A stretch of 6,027 nucleotides of DNA from JBFLVQ01 sp040758525. GTDB taxonomy: Bacteria > Acidobacteriota > Blastocatellia > Chloracidobacteriales > JADJPF01. Shown piece by piece: positions 4,099 to 6,027 of this stretch (its first letter is position 1; every line of letters starts with the position of its first letter). Under the pieces are notes generated by a model. The model was not told where the DNA came from. It saw only the letters and a list, made by a program, of their open reading frames with translations, and did not search any database. Made by a program: the position numbers and the translations under genes. Location: assembly GCA_040758525.1 (NCBI GenBank), contig JBFLVQ010000593.1, positions 1 through 6,027 on the forward strand, written 5' to 3'.

Positions 4099-6027
4099 TT
4101 AGAAACGCCAGGAGTAACGAACTACTAGATTGATGCCAGCGGCATCCAAGCCTGAACCATGTTGACGATAGTTCTTGTCCAAGACATTTTCAAGAATGAT
4201 ATTTACTGTAGAATTCTCACCGATCTGAAATCCGCCACGAAAATTTAGTGTTGCATAGCCGGGTGTGGAGTTTCTAAAGGGTGCTCTAACAACGCCAGGC
4301 CCTAACACACGATCAAGAATCTCAGGCAACTTTTCACCAGTTGCCAGCAAGACATCATCAGCAGTAAATGGCTTACCATCTGCACCATTACCAATCAAGC
4401 CTCTTTCTCTGGCGGCGAAATTAAAGATCGCTCCAATAAGACCACGGTCACGTACACCACCAATATTGACATCCTGATAATCTATTGAGGAGAGCCGATC
4501 TTGATAGGAGGCTAAATTGGAATATGCCTCTAACCAGAAGTGCTTGGCAGGCGGTTGATAGCGTAGACTAATAAATCCATTTGCCGGAGGCAGACCGCCA
4601 GGAATATCTGGCGCATCTGATATTGGCAAATCTGATATTGATGTAGGTGGAGCAATAAAATTTTTGTCCTTACCACGTAGATAGGAGAAGTTGCCAGCCA
4701 ATGTCAGTGCACTAGAGAGATTGATCTGAGCTGTGGTCTCTACACCATAGATACGTATATTAGTAGCATTCGCGGTAATAACTGCAGGTTGGCCAAAAAT
4801 AAATGCTGCTCCTGTCTCTGGATTCTGTGAAGTTATCAGTAGGCCATCCAATACCTTGCCTACTGAGCCAGGCGGCAATATCAATGCCCGTTTGGTAATA
4901 AAATCATTGAGATTGGCATTGAAGAAAGAGAATGTGGTGTAGAATCTGCGATTGCGAAACTTTATCCCCATCTCATAGTTAAGCAGTGTTTCTGGTCTAA
5001 TCGGCCTTACTGGCCTGCCGGTGGAACGGGTATTTGAAGTAGAAGTTGAGCCAAGGATTCCTCCGGCGGCAGCGGCGCTGGCAGGAGAGATCTCAAAGCC
5101 AAAAGCAGTAACACCAAATGTACCTAGATCAGCAACATTAGGAGCACGAAAACCACGGCTTAGATTGGCTGTGAGAGCAACATTCTCATTTATAAAAAAG
5201 CTTGTACCAAAGTTGAAAGTAACATTGTCAGTACGTATAGAGGTGTCGAACCCGCTAGGCTGGCCAGCTACGATCGGGCTATCCTTGGCTGCACTCTTAA
5301 AGAAGAATGCGCTATAGCGCACTCCACTATTGATAGTTAATTTATCTGGTATTAGATCAGCCGTCTGCTGTAGATATATACCATAGGATTGGAAGCGTGA
5401 TCCATTGGGGACCGTAGCACGTATCGCGAAGCGGCTCTGGTTAAATGGGCTAAATAGTTCTGCTTGGCTATCAACATAATCGTCATATAATTCTGCGCCA
5501 AAGGTTAAGAACTGGTAACTGCCGATATGCGCAGTACCCTGTAATTGATAGCTATAAGAGTCTACTCGACGATCCTCATCCTGCCTGGGAAAAAAACTAC
5601 CACCTTGGAAATGAAAGGCCGTGCGCTGGCGATTAAAAGAGAAGGAACTCCCTAACGAATCCAAGAATCCTACCTCTTGCTTCTCATATCTGGCATAAAA
5701 GAAGTCCAGAATATTAGGAGTAAATTCTGCTAATGGAGCAAAGAAACCACCATTTAACAGCACATAACGGCGACCACGGCGTTGATCGCTGCGATTATAG
5801 AAGAAGGAAAATTGCTGATCTGAGGTTGGTCTCCATAAGATTTTCGCGAAACCGCCATATTGGGTGAAGCCGGTATCCTGTAGACGATCACCTAAAACCT
5901 TTGAAGAGATACCAAAAAGGCGGGTAACTGCAGAGCGTGAATCAATTCCACCACCTGCCCTTAAATCATTAACTCGGTGGCCAAATCCCCCTAACAAAAG
6001 ATATAACTGCTTATTGCCGAGACCTAG
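4099..6027 (-). CDS. TonB-dependent outer-membrane receptor, beta-barrel part (N-terminus outside window)
   Basis: The frame stays open to the right edge, giving the C-terminal 642 residues; the TTG at 5995-5997 is an internal Leu codon. These receptors are 22-stranded outer-membrane barrels that import ligands such as iron chelates, heme or sugars using TonB energy. The visible part is barrel only, with alternating aromatic/polar strands. Numbering from the window edge: RGFRAPNVADLG at 291-302 (the FRAP box of the heme/siderophore receptor class), RPETLLNYEMG at about 344-354 (a common barrel signature), a GADGKPFTADDVL loop at 548-560, and a C-terminus NIILENVLDKNYRQHGSGLD ending in RYSWRF, whose final Phe is the classic barrel-assembly signal. 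The plug domain, TonB box and signal peptide must lie beyond 6027. The ligand is unknown: the FRAPN motif hints at the heme-receptor clade, but no His is seen between it and the NYE strand. The HGSGLDAAGINLVVRY ending resembles acidobacterial receptors. It is followed at 28 bp by the TonB-domain gene, likely one operon. Confidence 0.93.
   Translation of the reverse strand, partial: LGLGNKQLYLLLGGFGHRVNDLRAGGGIDSRSAVTRLFGISSKVLGDRLQDTGFTQYGGFAKILWRPTSDQQFSFFYNRSDQRRGRRYVLLNGGFFAPLAEFTPNILDFFYARYEKQEVGFLDSLGSSFSFNRQRTAFHFQGGSFFPRQDEDRRVDSYSYQLQGTAHIGSYQFLTFGAELYDDYVDSQAELFSPFNQSRFAIRATVPNGSRFQSYGIYLQQTADLIPDKLTINSGVRYSAFFFKSAAKDSPIVAGQPSGFDTSIRTDNVTFNFGTSFFINENVALTANLSRGFRAPNVADLGTFGVTAFGFEISPASAAAAGGILGSTSTSNTRSTGRPVRPIRPETLLNYEMGIKFRNRRFYTTFSFFNANLNDFITKRALILPPGSVGKVLDGLLITSQNPETGAAFIFGQPAVITANATNIRIYGVETTAQINLSSALTLAGNFSYLRGKDKNFIAPPTSISDLPISDAPDIPGGLPPANGFISLRYQPPAKHFWLEAYSNLASYQDRLSSIDYQDVNIGGVRDRGLIGAIFNFAARERGLIGNGADGKPFTADDVLLATGEKLPEILDRVLGPGVVRAPFRNSTPGYATLNFRGGFQIGENSTVNIILENVLDKNYRQHGSGLDAAGINLVVRYSWRF

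Noticed and set aside
4265..5317. Plus-strand open frames (4265-4477 and 5021-5317) opposite the receptor gene
   Set aside because: They are rich in Pro, Ala, Lys and Arg as expected for the antisense of a barrel gene, and the receptor frame is continuous and motif-rich.
1..6027. Mobile element, defence system, CRISPR or RNA gene
   Set aside because: No transposase, integrase, nuclease-helicase set, spaced direct repeats or tRNA/rRNA-like sequence was seen on either strand; the genes are housekeeping, signalling and envelope functions with similar base composition.

Overview
The window is ordinary bacterial chromosome: six genes, mid-40s % GC by eye, almost fully coding. I see no tRNA, rRNA, CRISPR array, insertion sequence or phage gene. 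The outer-membrane receptor resembles the large TonB-dependent receptors of Acidobacteriota: an HGSG-(L/I)-DAxGINLVVRY C-terminus, a GxDGxxxTADDVL loop and an LLNGG/LLxGG strand near the start of the barrel. A small TonB-C-domain protein, a stand-alone receiver and a PP2C phosphatase also fit that phylum, perhaps a Blastocatellia-like lineage. This placement is inference from remembered family patterns and has only moderate confidence.

Layout, left part (plus strand, 1-3727): the 3' two-thirds of uvrC (nucleotide excision repair nuclease) enters from the left edge. It is followed 32 bp later by a single-domain response-regulator receiver. A gap of about 200 bp comes next, holding at best a weak promoter. 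Then come a PP2C-type serine/threonine phosphatase and, 17 bp after it, a six-helix YihY/BrkB-family inner-membrane protein. The short spacings suggest two transcription units, uvrC-receiver and PP2C-yihY-like, although read-through across the gap is possible.

Layout, right part (minus strand, 3732-6027): a TonB-dependent receptor barrel runs in from the right edge, so its plug and N-terminus lie outside the window. A 112-residue exported protein follows 28 bp downstream; it consists of little more than a signal peptide and a TonB C-terminal domain. The two probably form an operon for outer-membrane uptake of an unidentified ligand. This operon meets the plus-strand genes tail to tail with only 4 bp between stop codons and no convincing terminator.

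Functionally the window combines DNA repair, a small phospho-signalling set (receiver plus phosphatase) and an envelope uptake pair. Nothing here is clearly a new system. The most notable points are the anchorless TonB-domain protein paired with its receptor, the output-less receiver beside uvrC, and a 14-bp perfect palindrome that contains the uvrC stop codon.
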